From assembly GCF_017592395.1 (NCBI RefSeq), contig NZ_JAGFOU010000027.1:1-48519 (forward strand): 48,519 nt of DNA, read 5' to 3'. Of this stretch, positions 6,789 to 15,557 are shown in pieces (the first letter of the stretch is position 1; the number at the start of each line of letters is the position of its first letter). The translations under genes were made by a program, and so were the position numbers. Under the pieces are notes generated by a model. That model saw only the letters and a list, made by a program, of their open reading frames with translations, was not told the DNA's origin and made no database searches. The DNA comes from Actinomyces bowdenii. Its GTDB lineage: Bacteria > Actinomycetota > Actinomycetes > Actinomycetales > Actinomycetaceae.

Positions 6789-9737
6789 TCACAGCCCCGA
6801 CCACGCCACGACGCCCCGGTCGAGGTCCTGGCAGGCCTCGGCGGCCTGCAGCGACAGGGCCGCGATGTCCCTCCCGGTGCGCTCATCGGCGCCCCGGGAG
6901 GGGGTCAGGGCGGCGAGCTGGCCGACGACGTCGAGCAGCTGGCGGCACCAGCGCACGAAGTCCCCGGCGCTCAGCTCGGTGGCCTGGAGGACCTCGGCCA
7001 GGTCCGCGCCCCGGCACCAGGCCCGCACCGCCCCGGCCAGGGCCGGCTCGGCACCCGGGGAGGCCTCCAGGCGGGCCAGTGCCTCCAGCTCGTTGATGCG
7101 CCGGGAGACCGCCAGGGTCTCGCGCAGGCTGCGGCCCAACTGCGATCCGGGCGCCACCGGCAGCCCCAGAGACTGGCTGGTCAGGCGCGGCTCGTAGACG
7201 CAGGCGCTCAGGGCCCCGGCCAGCTCGCCGGAGTCCAGGCCCCGCCAGGCCCCGGTGCGCAGGCACTCGGCGATGAGCAGGTCGCGCTCGGCGTAGATGC
7301 GGGCCAGGACCCGGCCGGCGGCGGTGACCCGCAGCCCGCCATCGGGCCTGCGCGGGTCGGCCGCCTCGAGGTACCCCAGTTCCAGGAGGACCCGGCACAC
7401 GGCGTCGAAGAGCCGCGCGATGGTGCCGGTGCGGGCCTCCACGCGCCGCTGGAGCCGCTGGGAGGCCGCCAGGGCCCGGGACCACTTGCGTCCTACGCGG
7501 GCGTGCTCCTCGCGCTGCGGGCAGCCGTGGCAGGGGTGGGCGCGCATGTCCGCGCGCAGCTGCTCGAGGCGCTCAATGGCGGCGAGCTCGTCCTGGGCGC
7601 GCCCTGACGGGGTGCGGCTGCGGCGGGCATCGGACAGGGCGCCGCTGCGCAGGGCCTCCACCAGGCGCCCCACGAGGCGGTCGCGGTCCCTGGGCCGGTG
7701 GAGGTCCAGGCTCGGGGCCACGCGCAGGTGCCCCACCCGGGTGACCCCGTCGGGCGAGGTGTCCGGCGTCAGGGTCACCACGCGACCGTCCTCCCCCAGC
7801 ACGGTCAGGGCGGGGGTGCCGGTGCGGTCGGCGGCCACCTCCAGGACCACGGCGTGCCGCAGGCGCCGGCCCCGGCGGTGGATGACGACGTCGCCGCGCT
7901 CCAGGCCGCTCATGGCCCGCCCCGCCTCCCGGCGCCGCGAGGCCGACCTGGCCCGCGACAGGTCCGCCTCGACCTCGCCGATCTCCTGGCGCAGGGCCGC
8001 GTACTCGCGGAAGTCCCCCAGGTCGCAGGCCATCGCCTCCTCTAGGGAGGCCAGGGAGCGGCGCTTCCTGCGCGCCTGGGCCGCCAGCTCCACCACTCCC
8101 CGGTCGGCCTGGAACTGGGCGAAGGAGGACTCCAGGACCTCGCGGGCCCGGGCCCGCGAGGTGCGCGACAGGAGGTTGACCGCCATGTTGTAGGTGGGGC
8201 GGAAGGCGGAGACCAGGGGGTAGGTGCGCCGTGAGGCCAGGGCGGAGACGGTCGAGGGCTCGACGTCGTCGGCGGCCAGGACCACGGCGTGCCCCTCGAT
8301 GTCGATGCCGCGCCGGCCCGCACGGCCCGTGAGCTGGGTGTACTCCCCCGGGCTGAGGGTCACGTGCGCCGAGCCGTTCCACTTGCGCAGCGACTCCAGG
8401 ACCACGGTGCGCGCCGGCATGTTGATCCCCAGGGCCAGGGTCTCGGTGGCGTAGACGACCTTGATGAGGCCGGCGCTGAAGAGCTCCTCCACCGTCTCCT
8501 TGAACACCGGCAGCAGCCCGGCGTGATGGGCGGCCACGCCCCGCTCCAGCGCGTGGGCCCAGGAGTGGAAGCCCAGGACCCCCAGGTCCTCCCGGGGGAT
8601 GTCGGCCGTGCGCTGCTCGACGACGGCGCGGATGGCGGCCGCCTGCGCAGGCGTGGTCAGGTCCACTCCCGCACTGACCGCCTGGGCCACGGCCTGCTCG
8701 CAGCCCGCCCGGGAGAAGATGAAGATGATGGCTGGCAGCAGCCCGGCCGCCTCCAGGGCGGAGATGACCGCGGGCCGCGAGGGCGGCTTCAGCCGGGCGG
8801 TGCGGGCCCCGCCCTCGCCGCGGCGCGGGGCCCGCACCGCCCGGCCCCGGCGCCGCCAGTGCGGGGAGTCCCCGTGCCCCGGGTGGGAGGAGGACTGCGA
8901 GGCGGCGGCCCGCCGGGCGCTGCGGATGGCCTGGACCAGCCGGGGGTTGATGGGCGGCTGGCCGGAGCCCTCCGGGCCCGGCGCCCCGCCGCCTCCCTCC
9001 CCGGCACCGTCATGGGCCCGGGTGCTGGGCGCCTCCTCCTGGGCGGGGCGGTGACCGGGCAGGGAGTAGAGCGGCAGCAGGCGCCTTCCCACCATCATGT
9101 GCTGGGTCAGGGGCACGGGCCGGTGCTCGCTGACCACCACGGCGGTGGCGCCCCGCACCTGTCCCAGCCAGTCGCCGAACTCCTCGGCGTTGGAGACCGT
9201 GGCCGACAGGGAGACCACCCGCACCTGTGGCGCCAGGTGGATGATGACCTCCTCCCACACCGGGCCGCGGAAGCGGTCGGCCAGGTAGTGGACCTCGTCC
9301 ATGACCACGTAGCCCAGGTCCTCCAGGTCCCGTGATCCGGAGTAGAGCATGTTGCGCAGCACCTCGGTGGTCATCACCACCACCTCGGCGTGGGGGTTGA
9401 CCGAGGCGTCACCGGTGAGCAGTCCCACCCGCTCCTGCCCGTGGCGGGCCGCCAGGTCGAGGTACTTCTGGTTGGACAGCGCCTTGATGGGGGTGGTGTA
9501 GAAGGTCTTCAGGCCCCGGGCCAGCCCCAGGTGGACGGCGAACTCCCCCACCACGGTCTTGCCCGCCCCCGTGGGCGCGGCCACCAGGACGTTCTCGCCC
9601 CGCTCCAGCGCGGCGCAGCCCTGGATCTGGAAGTCGTCCAGGGGGAAGTCGTAGCCCTCGGCGAAGCGCGCCGCCTCACCGCGGCCAGCCGCCTGACGAC
9701 GACGGGCCTCGGCATAGCGCTGGGCGGGTGAGCTCAT
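6789..9737 (-). CDS. helY: Ski2/Mtr4-like DEVH-box RNA helicase HelY
   Basis: A ~982-residue superfamily 2 helicase of the Ski2/Mtr4 type, conserved in actinobacteria as HelY and probably acting in RNA turnover or rRNA processing. Walker A is APTGAGKT (54-61), motif II DEVH (147-150), motif III SATVSN, and motif VI QLTGRAGRRG; a DSHCT-type C-terminal domain follows. A ~110-residue Gly/Pro/Arg-rich insert separates the two RecA-like lobes. Two starts are possible, GTG 9743 and ATG 9737. I chose the ATG, but either gives the same domains. It lies 9 bp after the lipid kinase gene. The order tat genes - helY is the same as in Mycobacterium. Confidence 0.93.
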   Translation of the reverse strand: MSSPAQRYAEARRRQAAGRGEAARFAEGYDFPLDDFQIQGCAALERGENVLVAAPTGAGKTVVGEFAVHLGLARGLKTFYTTPIKALSNQKYLDLAARHGQERVGLLTGDASVNPHAEVVVMTTEVLRNMLYSGSRDLEDLGYVVMDEVHYLADRFRGPVWEEVIIHLAPQVRVVSLSATVSNAEEFGDWLGQVRGATAVVVSEHRPVPLTQHMMVGRRLLPLYSLPGHRPAQEEAPSTRAHDGAGEGGGGAPGPEGSGQPPINPRLVQAIRSARRAAASQSSSHPGHGDSPHWRRRGRAVRAPRRGEGGARTARLKPPSRPAVISALEAAGLLPAIIFIFSRAGCEQAVAQAVSAGVDLTTPAQAAAIRAVVEQRTADIPREDLGVLGFHSWAHALERGVAAHHAGLLPVFKETVEELFSAGLIKVVYATETLALGINMPARTVVLESLRKWNGSAHVTLSPGEYTQLTGRAGRRGIDIEGHAVVLAADDVEPSTVSALASRRTYPLVSAFRPTYNMAVNLLSRTSRARAREVLESSFAQFQADRGVVELAAQARRKRRSLASLEEAMACDLGDFREYAALRQEIGEVEADLSRARSASRRREAGRAMSGLERGDVVIHRRGRRLRHAVVLEVAADRTGTPALTVLGEDGRVVTLTPDTSPDGVTRVGHLRVAPSLDLHRPRDRDRLVGRLVEALRSGALSDARRSRTPSGRAQDELAAIERLEQLRADMRAHPCHGCPQREEHARVGRKWSRALAASQRLQRRVEARTGTIARLFDAVCRVLLELGYLEAADPRRPDGGLRVTAAGRVLARIYAERDLLIAECLRTGAWRGLDSGELAGALSACVYEPRLTSQSLGLPVAPGSQLGRSLRETLAVSRRINELEALARLEASPGAEPALAGAVRAWCRGADLAEVLQATELSAGDFVRWCRQLLDVVGQLAALTPSRGADERTGRDIAALSLQAAEACQDLDRGVVAWSGL

Positions 9738-9746
9738 GGGCACACC

Positions 9747-10742
9747 CTACGTTCCCGCGCCCGCACCGTCGCCGGGGCCCGGCGCGGGCGCCAGGAGGCG
9801 CACCGCCCGCGGTACCGCCTCCAGGCGCAGCGGCAGGGGCGCCAGGGGCTCGCCGTCGGCGTAGGGGTGGGGCGGGGGCCGCAGCCCATGGTCACGGCCG
9901 GTGCGCTCATCGAGGGCCTCGATGGTCACGCTCGCGCTGCGCTCGAGGTGGACGTGGGGCGATTCCAGGTGGGTGCCCGACAGGAGCCGGCGCAGCAGGC
10001 CCAGGAGCCGGGCCCGGCCCACGGGCTCCAGGCGCAGCACCTCCAGCATCCCGTCGCCGGCATCGGCATGGGGCGCCAGGATCAGCCCTCCGCCGAAGTA
10101 GCGGGTGTTGGCCACGGCCGCCAGCAGCGCGGGCCCCTCCCAGGTGCCCGCATCGGTGGTGATCCGATAGCCGTAGGGGGCCAGGGCACTGAGCTCGGCC
10201 AGGATCGCGCGCAGGTAGCGCCCCTCCCCCGCGGGCCAGGTCATGAGGTTCGCCCGGGCGTTGACCGCGGCGTCGAAGCCGGCGGAGACCACCGCCAGGG
10301 ACCACCGGTGCTCACCGGCCACCGCTGCGCCGTCGGGGCGGGTGGCGCGGATGGCGTCCACGGCCAGGACCCGGCCGTCGACGGCGCGCCCGCTCAGGGC
10401 GGCGTCGATGATCCGGGTGCACTCCGCCACATCCCGGCTGGGCAGGCCGAAGTGGCGGGCGATGTCGTTGCCGGTTCCGGTGGCCACGATCCCCAGGGGC
10501 ACCTCGGTGCCCGCCACCACCTCCAGGCCCAGGTGGACCATGCCATCGCCTCCCACGACCACCAGGGCGTCGGCCTCCTGGGCCACCAGGGCCGATCCCG
10601 CGCTGCGCGCCTGCTCGTAGGAGCCGGTGCGCACATGGAGGACCTCATGACCGGCGCGCATGAGGCGCAGGCGGGCCTCGTCGTCGGCCCGGGCGTGACG
10701 GCCCCTCCCCGAGGAGGGATTGGACAGCAGGGCGATGCGCAT
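9747..10742 (-). CDS. diacylglycerol kinase family lipid kinase
   Basis: A 331-residue member of the DAGK/YegS/sphingosine kinase family that phosphorylates a lipid hydroxyl with ATP. The nucleotide site is seen as NPSSGRGR (8-15), VVGGDGMVH (62-70) and GTGTGNDIARHFGLP (88-102). The C-terminal half shows the beta-sandwich block with FGGGLILAPHADAGDGML. In actinobacteria, relatives act on diacylglycerol or phosphatidylinositol-mannoside precursors; the substrate here is undetermined. It sits between tatC (77 bp upstream) and helY (3-9 bp downstream). ATG 10742 begins right at the first beta strand, so no longer start is needed. Confidence 0.87.
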   Translation of the reverse strand: MRIALLSNPSSGRGRHARADDEARLRLMRAGHEVLHVRTGSYEQARSAGSALVAQEADALVVVGGDGMVHLGLEVVAGTEVPLGIVATGTGNDIARHFGLPSRDVAECTRIIDAALSGRAVDGRVLAVDAIRATRPDGAAVAGEHRWSLAVVSAGFDAAVNARANLMTWPAGEGRYLRAILAELSALAPYGYRITTDAGTWEGPALLAAVANTRYFGGGLILAPHADAGDGMLEVLRLEPVGRARLLGLLRRLLSGTHLESPHVHLERSASVTIEALDERTGRDHGLRPPPHPYADGEPLAPLPLRLEAVPRAVRLLAPAPGPGDGAGAGT

Positions 10743-10819
10743 GGTGGGAGGCGGGGCGGCTGCGGCAGCGGTCTCAGCGGGCTCTTGCTCGTGGCGGGAA
10801 TCGGCGCGGCGGGGGCCGC

Positions 10820-11671
10820 TCAGTCCGCAGTGAGCCGCTTGGAGTCGGGGGCGGCCAGGGCCGCGTCGAGCTCGGCGTCCAGCGCCGCCCGCTTCCTGGC
10901 CACGCGCTTGTCGTGGCTGATGGCGATGTAGCAGGCCAGGAAGTACAGGCCGGTGATGGGCAGGGCCATGAAGATCATCGACCAGGGGTCGGGCAGGGGG
11001 TTGGCCACCGCCATGAAGGCGAAGATGATGACCACGGCCCAGCGCCAGCCCTTGAGCAGGGTCGTGCCCTTGACCAGGCCCAGGTGGTTGAGGGCCACCA
11101 TGACCTCCGGCAGCAGGAAGGCCAGGCCGAAGACCAGGATGATCCTCATGACGAAGGACAGGTAGGGGCTGGCGTCGATGAAGCCGGAGGTCACCTCCAC
11201 CTGGGGGATGAATCCGGTGAGGATCGTGACCGCGTGAGGCAGGATGAGGATGCCCAGGCCGACGCCGCACAGGAACAGCAGCAGGCCCACCACGCCGTAG
11301 GCCCAGGTGTAGCGCTTCTCCCTGGCCGTCATGCCCGGCCCCACATAGGCCCAGAACTGGTACATCCACAGCGGTGAGGACAGGATGACGCCCAGCCACA
11401 GGGAGATGCGGATCTTCAGGTCGAAGGAGCCCAGCACCGTGCTGAAGTTCAGGGTCAGCCTCGCCCCGTCCTCGATCGCCTCGGTGATGGGGTAGGTGAC
11501 CACGGCGAAGGCCCAGTCGTAGATGATGTAGCCCACCACCGACCCGACGATCACCCCGATGGCCGAGATGATGACGCGGTTGCGCAGCTCGCGCAGGTGG
11601 TCCCCGATGGACATCCTCGCCTCGGGATTGTCCTTGCGGCGGGACGCGGAGATCTTGGGGAGCTTGGGCAC
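10820..11671 (-). CDS. tatC: Sec-independent protein translocase TatC
   Basis: A 283-residue TatC, the multi-spanning receptor of the twin-arginine translocase that recognises RR signal peptides and exports folded proteins. The N-terminal cytoplasmic signature HLRELRNRVI (about 25-34) precedes six hydrophobic segments; the conserved FWAYVGPGMTAREKRY loop and VANPLPDPWSM before the last helices are present. The C-terminal ~35 residues are charged and cytoplasmic. GTG 11671 follows an AAGGAG ribosome site. tatA lies 109 bp upstream on the same strand. No separate tatB is seen in this window. Confidence 0.96.
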   Translation of the reverse strand: MPKLPKISASRRKDNPEARMSIGDHLRELRNRVIISAIGVIVGSVVGYIIYDWAFAVVTYPITEAIEDGARLTLNFSTVLGSFDLKIRISLWLGVILSSPLWMYQFWAYVGPGMTAREKRYTWAYGVVGLLLFLCGVGLGILILPHAVTILTGFIPQVEVTSGFIDASPYLSFVMRIILVFGLAFLLPEVMVALNHLGLVKGTTLLKGWRWAVVIIFAFMAVANPLPDPWSMIFMALPITGLYFLACYIAISHDKRVARKRAALDAELDAALAAPDSKRLTAD

Positions 11672-11780
11672 CGCGCTTCTCCTTCGTGGCGTTGGTGGGT
11701 GCAGGGCTGAGGGCCGCGCGCCGCCCGGGGCGGCCGCGCCGGCCTCCCACGGCTGGGGCCGCCCGGGCCGGGCCGCGGGC

Positions 11781-12041
11781 TCAGTGCTGGGAGGGGTGCT
11801 CCGAGCTGCTGGGGGCGGCCTGGCCCTGCTGGGTGGGCTGGGTGTAGTAGGTGCCCTCCTGGGGCTGCTGGATCTGGGCGGGAGGCTGGTCGTCGTCCTC
11901 GCGCAGCTCCTTGACCTCCTTCTTGAAGACCTTCATCGACTGGCCCAGGCTCTTGGCGATGTCGGGGAGCCGGCCTGCTCCGAAGACCAGGACCACGACG
12001 ACGATGAGCACGATCCAGTGCCAGGGCTTGAAAGCTCCCAT
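11781..12041 (-). CDS. tatA: twin-arginine translocase subunit TatA
   Basis: An 86-residue TatA, the pore-forming subunit of the Tat export system. One N-terminal membrane helix (WIVLIVVVVLVFGAGRLPDI, about residues 9-28) runs into the FGAGRLP hinge, followed by the amphipathic helix AKSLGQSMKVFKKEVKEL and a Gln/Pro/Ser-rich cytoplasmic tail. Length is normal. ATG 12041 follows a GGAAGTAGGAA ribosome site. A TAGACT box on the minus strand (12105-12100) could start a separate tatAC transcript, with a 13-nt tandem repeat in its leader. Confidence 0.95.
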   Translation of the reverse strand: MGAFKPWHWIVLIVVVVLVFGAGRLPDIAKSLGQSMKVFKKEVKELREDDDQPPAQIQQPQEGTYYTQPTQQGQAAPSSSEHPSQH

Positions 12042-12066
12042 GGTGAATTCCTACTTCCGGTGGGTG

Positions 12067-12102
12067 CACGATGAGTGAACACGATGAGTGAACACGATGA
12101 GT
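12067..12102. repeat. 13-nt tandem repeat before tatA
   Basis: CACGATGAGTGAA occurs at 12067-12079 and 12080-12092, followed by the first 10 nt again at 12093-12102 (2.8 exact copies). It lies in the 132-bp gap between pafC and tatA, between a TAGACT -10-like box (12105-12100, minus strand) and the tatA ribosome site, so it would be in the tatA leader. Confidence 0.85.
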
Positions 12103-12173
12103 CTAGCGCTCAGCGCGCCATGCCCCGACCCGCCCCTGCGGGTATCCGCCCCGGGCGGAGGAGGCGCGCAGTA

Positions 12174-13205
12174 TCATACTCCGCCCGCGGGCGGTGCCCC
12201 TGCGCCCCTCCCGCCGTCGTCAAGGCCGTCGGCGTCGTAGGCGGCCAGCGCGCGGCGCGCGGCACCGCCCGCCCGCTGCGCCAGGGAGGCGGGCTCGACG
12301 GCGATGAGATGGCTGCCGGCCGAGAGCACCAGGGAGACCAGCCAGTCCTCGTCGCGCCCCTGGACCGTGGCCCGCAGGCGCCCATCGTCCTGCTCCTCGA
12401 CGCTCAGGCAGGGGACCTGCTCGACCAGCCACCGGCCCGAGGGCCGCAGTGTGACAACGGCCGTGGGACCCTCCGGGGGCGCGGCCGGCGCCCCGCCCCT
12501 GGCGCGCCCGGGGGCGCGGTGGGCCCGTGCCCGGGTGGGCAGGACGGTGGCCGCCAGAATGCGGTCGAGGCGGAAGGTGCGCTGCGCGCCGGCGCTCAGG
12601 CACCACCCGAGCAGGGACAGGTGGGCGCCGTCGCTGCGCAGCCCCATGGGGTCGACCTGCCGCTGGGAGGCGGTGTCCGTGGCCGAGACGTAGGTGATCT
12701 CGAGCCGACGGCGCTCGCGCAGGGCCCGGCGCACAGCGGCCAGCACCTGGGCCAGGTGGGAGGAGCCGGCCCGGGCCGGGGCGTCGCCGGGATCGAGCGC
12801 CTCGTCGGGCCCGTGGGCCAGCAGGCGGCTCAGCGCCGCCTCGGCCCCGCCCAGGGCGCGCAGGGAGTCCTCGTCCTCGGCCAGCACGGAGCGCAGGACG
12901 CGCAGGGCCATGACCAGGGAGAGCGCCTCCTGGCGGGACAGGCGCACGGGCCGGTCCAGGCCCAGGGGCTCGGACAGGCTCAGGCGGCCGGCCTCGAACT
13001 CGGTGGCGTCGAAGTCGACGAGCTCGCCGGGCAGGCCGCCGGGAAGCCCCGAGACCCACAGGGTGTTGACATCGGCCTCGATCTGCGCGGGGGTGACGCC
13101 GAAGTGGGCGGCGGCGCGCTCGATGCCGGCCCCGGGGTGCTCGGCCACCCAGGCGGGCAGGGCCAGCAGGCGGGCCAGTCGCTCGGAGGCGGGTCGGCGC
13201 GGCAT
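12174..13205 (-). CDS. pafC: WYL-domain transcriptional regulator PafC
   Basis: A 343-residue partner of PafB. The PafBC heterodimer activates the RecA-independent DNA-damage (mitomycin) response in mycobacteria through its WYL domains. The N-terminal ~70 residues form a winged-helix region (ERLARLLALPAWVAEHPG, then HFGVTPAQIEADVNTLWVSG). The middle carries the WYL core with LEITYVSATD and DPMGLRSDGAHLSLLGWCLSAGAQRTFRLDRI. It starts one base after the pafB stop and so is translationally coupled. ATG 13205 was preferred over an upstream in-frame codon inside pafB. The gene order pafB-pafC-tatA-tatC matches Mycobacterium. Confidence 0.88.
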   Translation of the reverse strand: MPRRPASERLARLLALPAWVAEHPGAGIERAAAHFGVTPAQIEADVNTLWVSGLPGGLPGELVDFDATEFEAGRLSLSEPLGLDRPVRLSRQEALSLVMALRVLRSVLAEDEDSLRALGGAEAALSRLLAHGPDEALDPGDAPARAGSSHLAQVLAAVRRALRERRRLEITYVSATDTASQRQVDPMGLRSDGAHLSLLGWCLSAGAQRTFRLDRILAATVLPTRARAHRAPGRARGGAPAAPPEGPTAVVTLRPSGRWLVEQVPCLSVEEQDDGRLRATVQGRDEDWLVSLVLSAGSHLIAVEPASLAQRAGGAARRALAAYDADGLDDGGRGAGAPPAGGV

Positions 13206-13206
13206 C

Positions 13207-14298
13207 TCAGGCCCCCCTGGTTCCGTCGGTCTCAGCACGCCCATCACCGTCACCGGCGCCCTCCGGTGCGCCGGGCGGTGCCGCCTCCAGCGCCGCCGCC
13301 GCGCGCAGGTGGTCCACGACGCTGCTGCGCAGCTGCGCGGGGGCCAGGACCAGGACCGCCTCGCCCATGGAGGCCAGGGTCCCCGCGAAGGACAGGCACT
13401 CCTCGTAGTCCACCGCGATGAGGTCGCGCCCCTCCGGGGCGCTCAGGGGCGGGGCATCGATGCCGGCCACTGCGGTGCCGGCGTCGACCTGCCGCCCCAC
13501 GAGCCTGAGGCCCAGGGCCCGGCCCGGCAGGACCGCCAGGAGGGCGCGCTGGGACGACGGCGCCCTGCGCGGCCCTCGGACGAAGGCGCCGGGAGGGCCC
13601 TGCACCGCGATGGGCCCGCTGAGGCGGGCCAGGTTGAAGGTGCGCTCCTGGCCGGTGGCCGTCTCGACGGCGTCGAGGTACCAGGCCCCCTGGCTCATGC
13701 GCAGGTGGTGGGGCTCGACGGTGCGCACGCTGCTGGTGCCCGAGTGCGCTGAGAGATAGCGGAAGGAGATGAGGCGGCGCTCATCGACCGCGGCGATGAG
13801 CGCCTCGGGGATCTGCTCGCCGGACAGGTCCGCCGACAGCTCCCTCACCCCCAGCGGCGCGGGCGGGCTCGGGGCCCGGCCCGGCTGCTCCGCCCTCGAG
13901 CCATCAGCGGGGCCCGGGGGCTCCTCGGCCACGGCCCGCAGCTTGATGAGGGCCCGCCGGGCGGTGGCCGGCAGGCTGCCGTGGCGCCAGGCCGAGGCGG
14001 CCAGATCCAGGGCGGCGGCCTGGGAGGCGTCCAGGCGCAGTTCGGGAAGGACGTAGTCCTCCTCGCTGATGCGGTAGCGGGGCTCGTCCTGCTCGCCCAG
14101 GGTGGTCAGCACGATGCCCAGCTCGCGCAGCGTCTCCTTGTCCCGCTCGAACTTGCGGCGGGCCGACTCCGCGTTGTCCGCCGCGTATCCGGGCACGGCG
14201 CCGAGCAGCTCCTCGGCGCTCATCCCCCGACGGGTGCTCCGCAGTGTCAGCAGGAGACTGACCAGGCGCTCCTCGGCGCTGCGGGACTGCTCGCTCAC
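13207..14298 (-). CDS. pafB: WYL-domain transcriptional regulator PafB
   Basis: A 363-residue winged-helix plus WYL protein. The N-terminal DNA-binding part (AEERLVSLLLTLRSTRRGMSAE and KFERDKETLRELGI) is followed by a spacer and the WYL core (RLISFRYLSAHSG, then EPHHLRMSQGAWYLDAVETATGQERTFNLARL). With PafC it should form the DNA-damage-responsive activator. In many actinobacteria pafA (Pup ligase) and proteasome genes lie just upstream; here the neighbour is a divergent DUF3866 gene and none of the Pup-proteasome genes is in the window. GTG 14298 lies 7 nt after a TACGCT box with no ribosome site, suggesting a leaderless mRNA. Confidence 0.88.
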   Translation of the reverse strand: MSEQSRSAEERLVSLLLTLRSTRRGMSAEELLGAVPGYAADNAESARRKFERDKETLRELGIVLTTLGEQDEPRYRISEEDYVLPELRLDASQAAALDLAASAWRHGSLPATARRALIKLRAVAEEPPGPADGSRAEQPGRAPSPPAPLGVRELSADLSGEQIPEALIAAVDERRLISFRYLSAHSGTSSVRTVEPHHLRMSQGAWYLDAVETATGQERTFNLARLSGPIAVQGPPGAFVRGPRRAPSSQRALLAVLPGRALGLRLVGRQVDAGTAVAGIDAPPLSAPEGRDLIAVDYEECLSFAGTLASMGEAVLVLAPAQLRSSVVDHLRAAAALEAAPPGAPEGAGDGDGRAETDGTRGA

Positions 14299-14305
14299 GG
14301 CCCCC

Positions 14306-14326
14306 AGCGTAGGGGCTCGCTAGGCT
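14306..14326. promoter_or_regulatory. back-to-back leaderless -10 boxes of pafB and the DUF3866 gene
   Basis: TACGCT on the minus strand (14311-14306) lies 7 nt before GTG 14298 of pafB. TAGGCT on the plus strand (14321-14326) lies 7 nt before ATG 14334. The two -10 boxes are only 9 bp apart in a 35-bp intergenic space, so each -35 region lies within the opposite gene's start and the two promoters should exclude one another. Confidence 0.6.
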
Positions 14327-14333
14327 GGTGGGC

Positions 14334-15557
14334 ATGATGTGGCGCGACGGCGTGGTGATCGGCCTGCGACGGTCATGGGGGCGGCCGGGGCAGGCCTGCG
14401 CGGAGCTGGAGGTGGAGATCACCGGCGCGCCCCGGCAGGCCCGCGGGCCGGGGCCGGGCGAGCGCATCCGGGCGGTGGCCTACGAGGCCATCACCGGGCT
14501 GCCCCGGGCCGGGGAGCGCCTGCGCCTGGAGGTCTCCGCCCTGGACCGGGGCCTGGGCACCGGCGGTCACGCCATGGTGGCGGCCCGCCTGGACGTCCTG
14601 CCCCCGGATGCCCCCCGGGAGGGGCACCTGGTCAAGGCCCGCTACATGCCCGACCAGGTGATGGTCACCGGCGTCGATGAGCAGGGCACGGACCACCACC
14701 CCGTGCTCAGCGCGCCCATCGGCGCCCTGGGCCTGGAGGGCATGCCGGTCGTGGTCGCCGACCTGCACTCCTCCCTGCCCGCGATCCTGGCGGGCCTGCG
14801 CGCCGATCCGGGATGCCCGGGCCCTAAGGGCTCGGCCCCGCCCTGCCCCGCATCCCCGCAGGCGCCCCGGGCCGTCTACATCATGACCGACGGCGGCGCC
14901 CTGCCGCTTGCCTACTCCCGCACCGTGGCCGGGCTGCGGCAGGCCGGCTGGCTCGCCGGGACCATCAGCGCCGGGCAGGCCTGGGGCGGGGAGGTCGAGG
15001 CCGTCACCGTGCACAACGCGCTGCTCGCCGCCCGCCACATCCTGGGCGCTCAGGTGGCCGTGGTCATCCAGGGCCCGGGGAACCTGGGCACCGACACCCC
15101 GTGGGGCTTCTCCGGGGTGGCCTGCGGGGAGGCGGTCAATGCCGTCGCCGCCCTGGGGGGCCGGGCGGTGGCCTGCCTGCGCATCTCCCAGGCCGATGCG
15201 CGCCGGCGCCACCGGGGCGTGTCCCACCACTCGATGACCGCCTACGGGCGGGTGGCGCTGGCCGCGGCGGATATCGCCGTCCCCCAGCTCGACGGCGCCC
15301 TGGGCGAGCAGGTCGGTGAGCAGGCCCGGGCCCTGTGCGCCCCACGGCCCGGGGCCGGCGGGCACCGGCTGGTGCCCGTGCCCACGGCCGGCCTCATGGA
15401 GGCGCTGCGGGCGGCCCAGGAGACCACCGGGATGCGGATGTCCACCATGGGCCGGGGCCTGGAGGAGGATGCGGCCGCCTTCCTGGCCGCTGCCGCCGCG
15501 GGGCGCCACGCCCGCGGCCTGCTGGAGGCCTGCGGGCCCGGGGCCGGGCGGCCATGA
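14334..15557 (+). CDS. DUF3866 family protein
   Basis: A 407-residue member of DUF3866, an actinobacterial family without a known function. Recognisable segments are LVKARYMPDQ, PVVVADLHSSLPA, VYIMTDGGALPLAYSRT, VVIQGPGNLGTDTPWGFSG and VSHHSMTAYGRVAL. The VxGPGNLGT segment resembles a phosphate- or nucleotide-binding turn, but this is only suggestive. No signal peptide or membrane segment is seen. The start at ATG 14334 is supported by a TAGGCT box 7 nt upstream; GTG 14328 is also in frame. The stop overlaps the start of the histidine kinase gene (ATGA), so the two are coupled. Confidence 0.8.
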   Translation: MMWRDGVVIGLRRSWGRPGQACAELEVEITGAPRQARGPGPGERIRAVAYEAITGLPRAGERLRLEVSALDRGLGTGGHAMVAARLDVLPPDAPREGHLVKARYMPDQVMVTGVDEQGTDHHPVLSAPIGALGLEGMPVVVADLHSSLPAILAGLRADPGCPGPKGSAPPCPASPQAPRAVYIMTDGGALPLAYSRTVAGLRQAGWLAGTISAGQAWGGEVEAVTVHNALLAARHILGAQVAVVIQGPGNLGTDTPWGFSGVACGEAVNAVAALGGRAVACLRISQADARRRHRGVSHHSMTAYGRVALAAADIAVPQLDGALGEQVGEQARALCAPRPGAGGHRLVPVPTAGLMEALRAAQETTGMRMSTMGRGLEEDAAAFLAAAAAGRHARGLLEACGPGAGRP

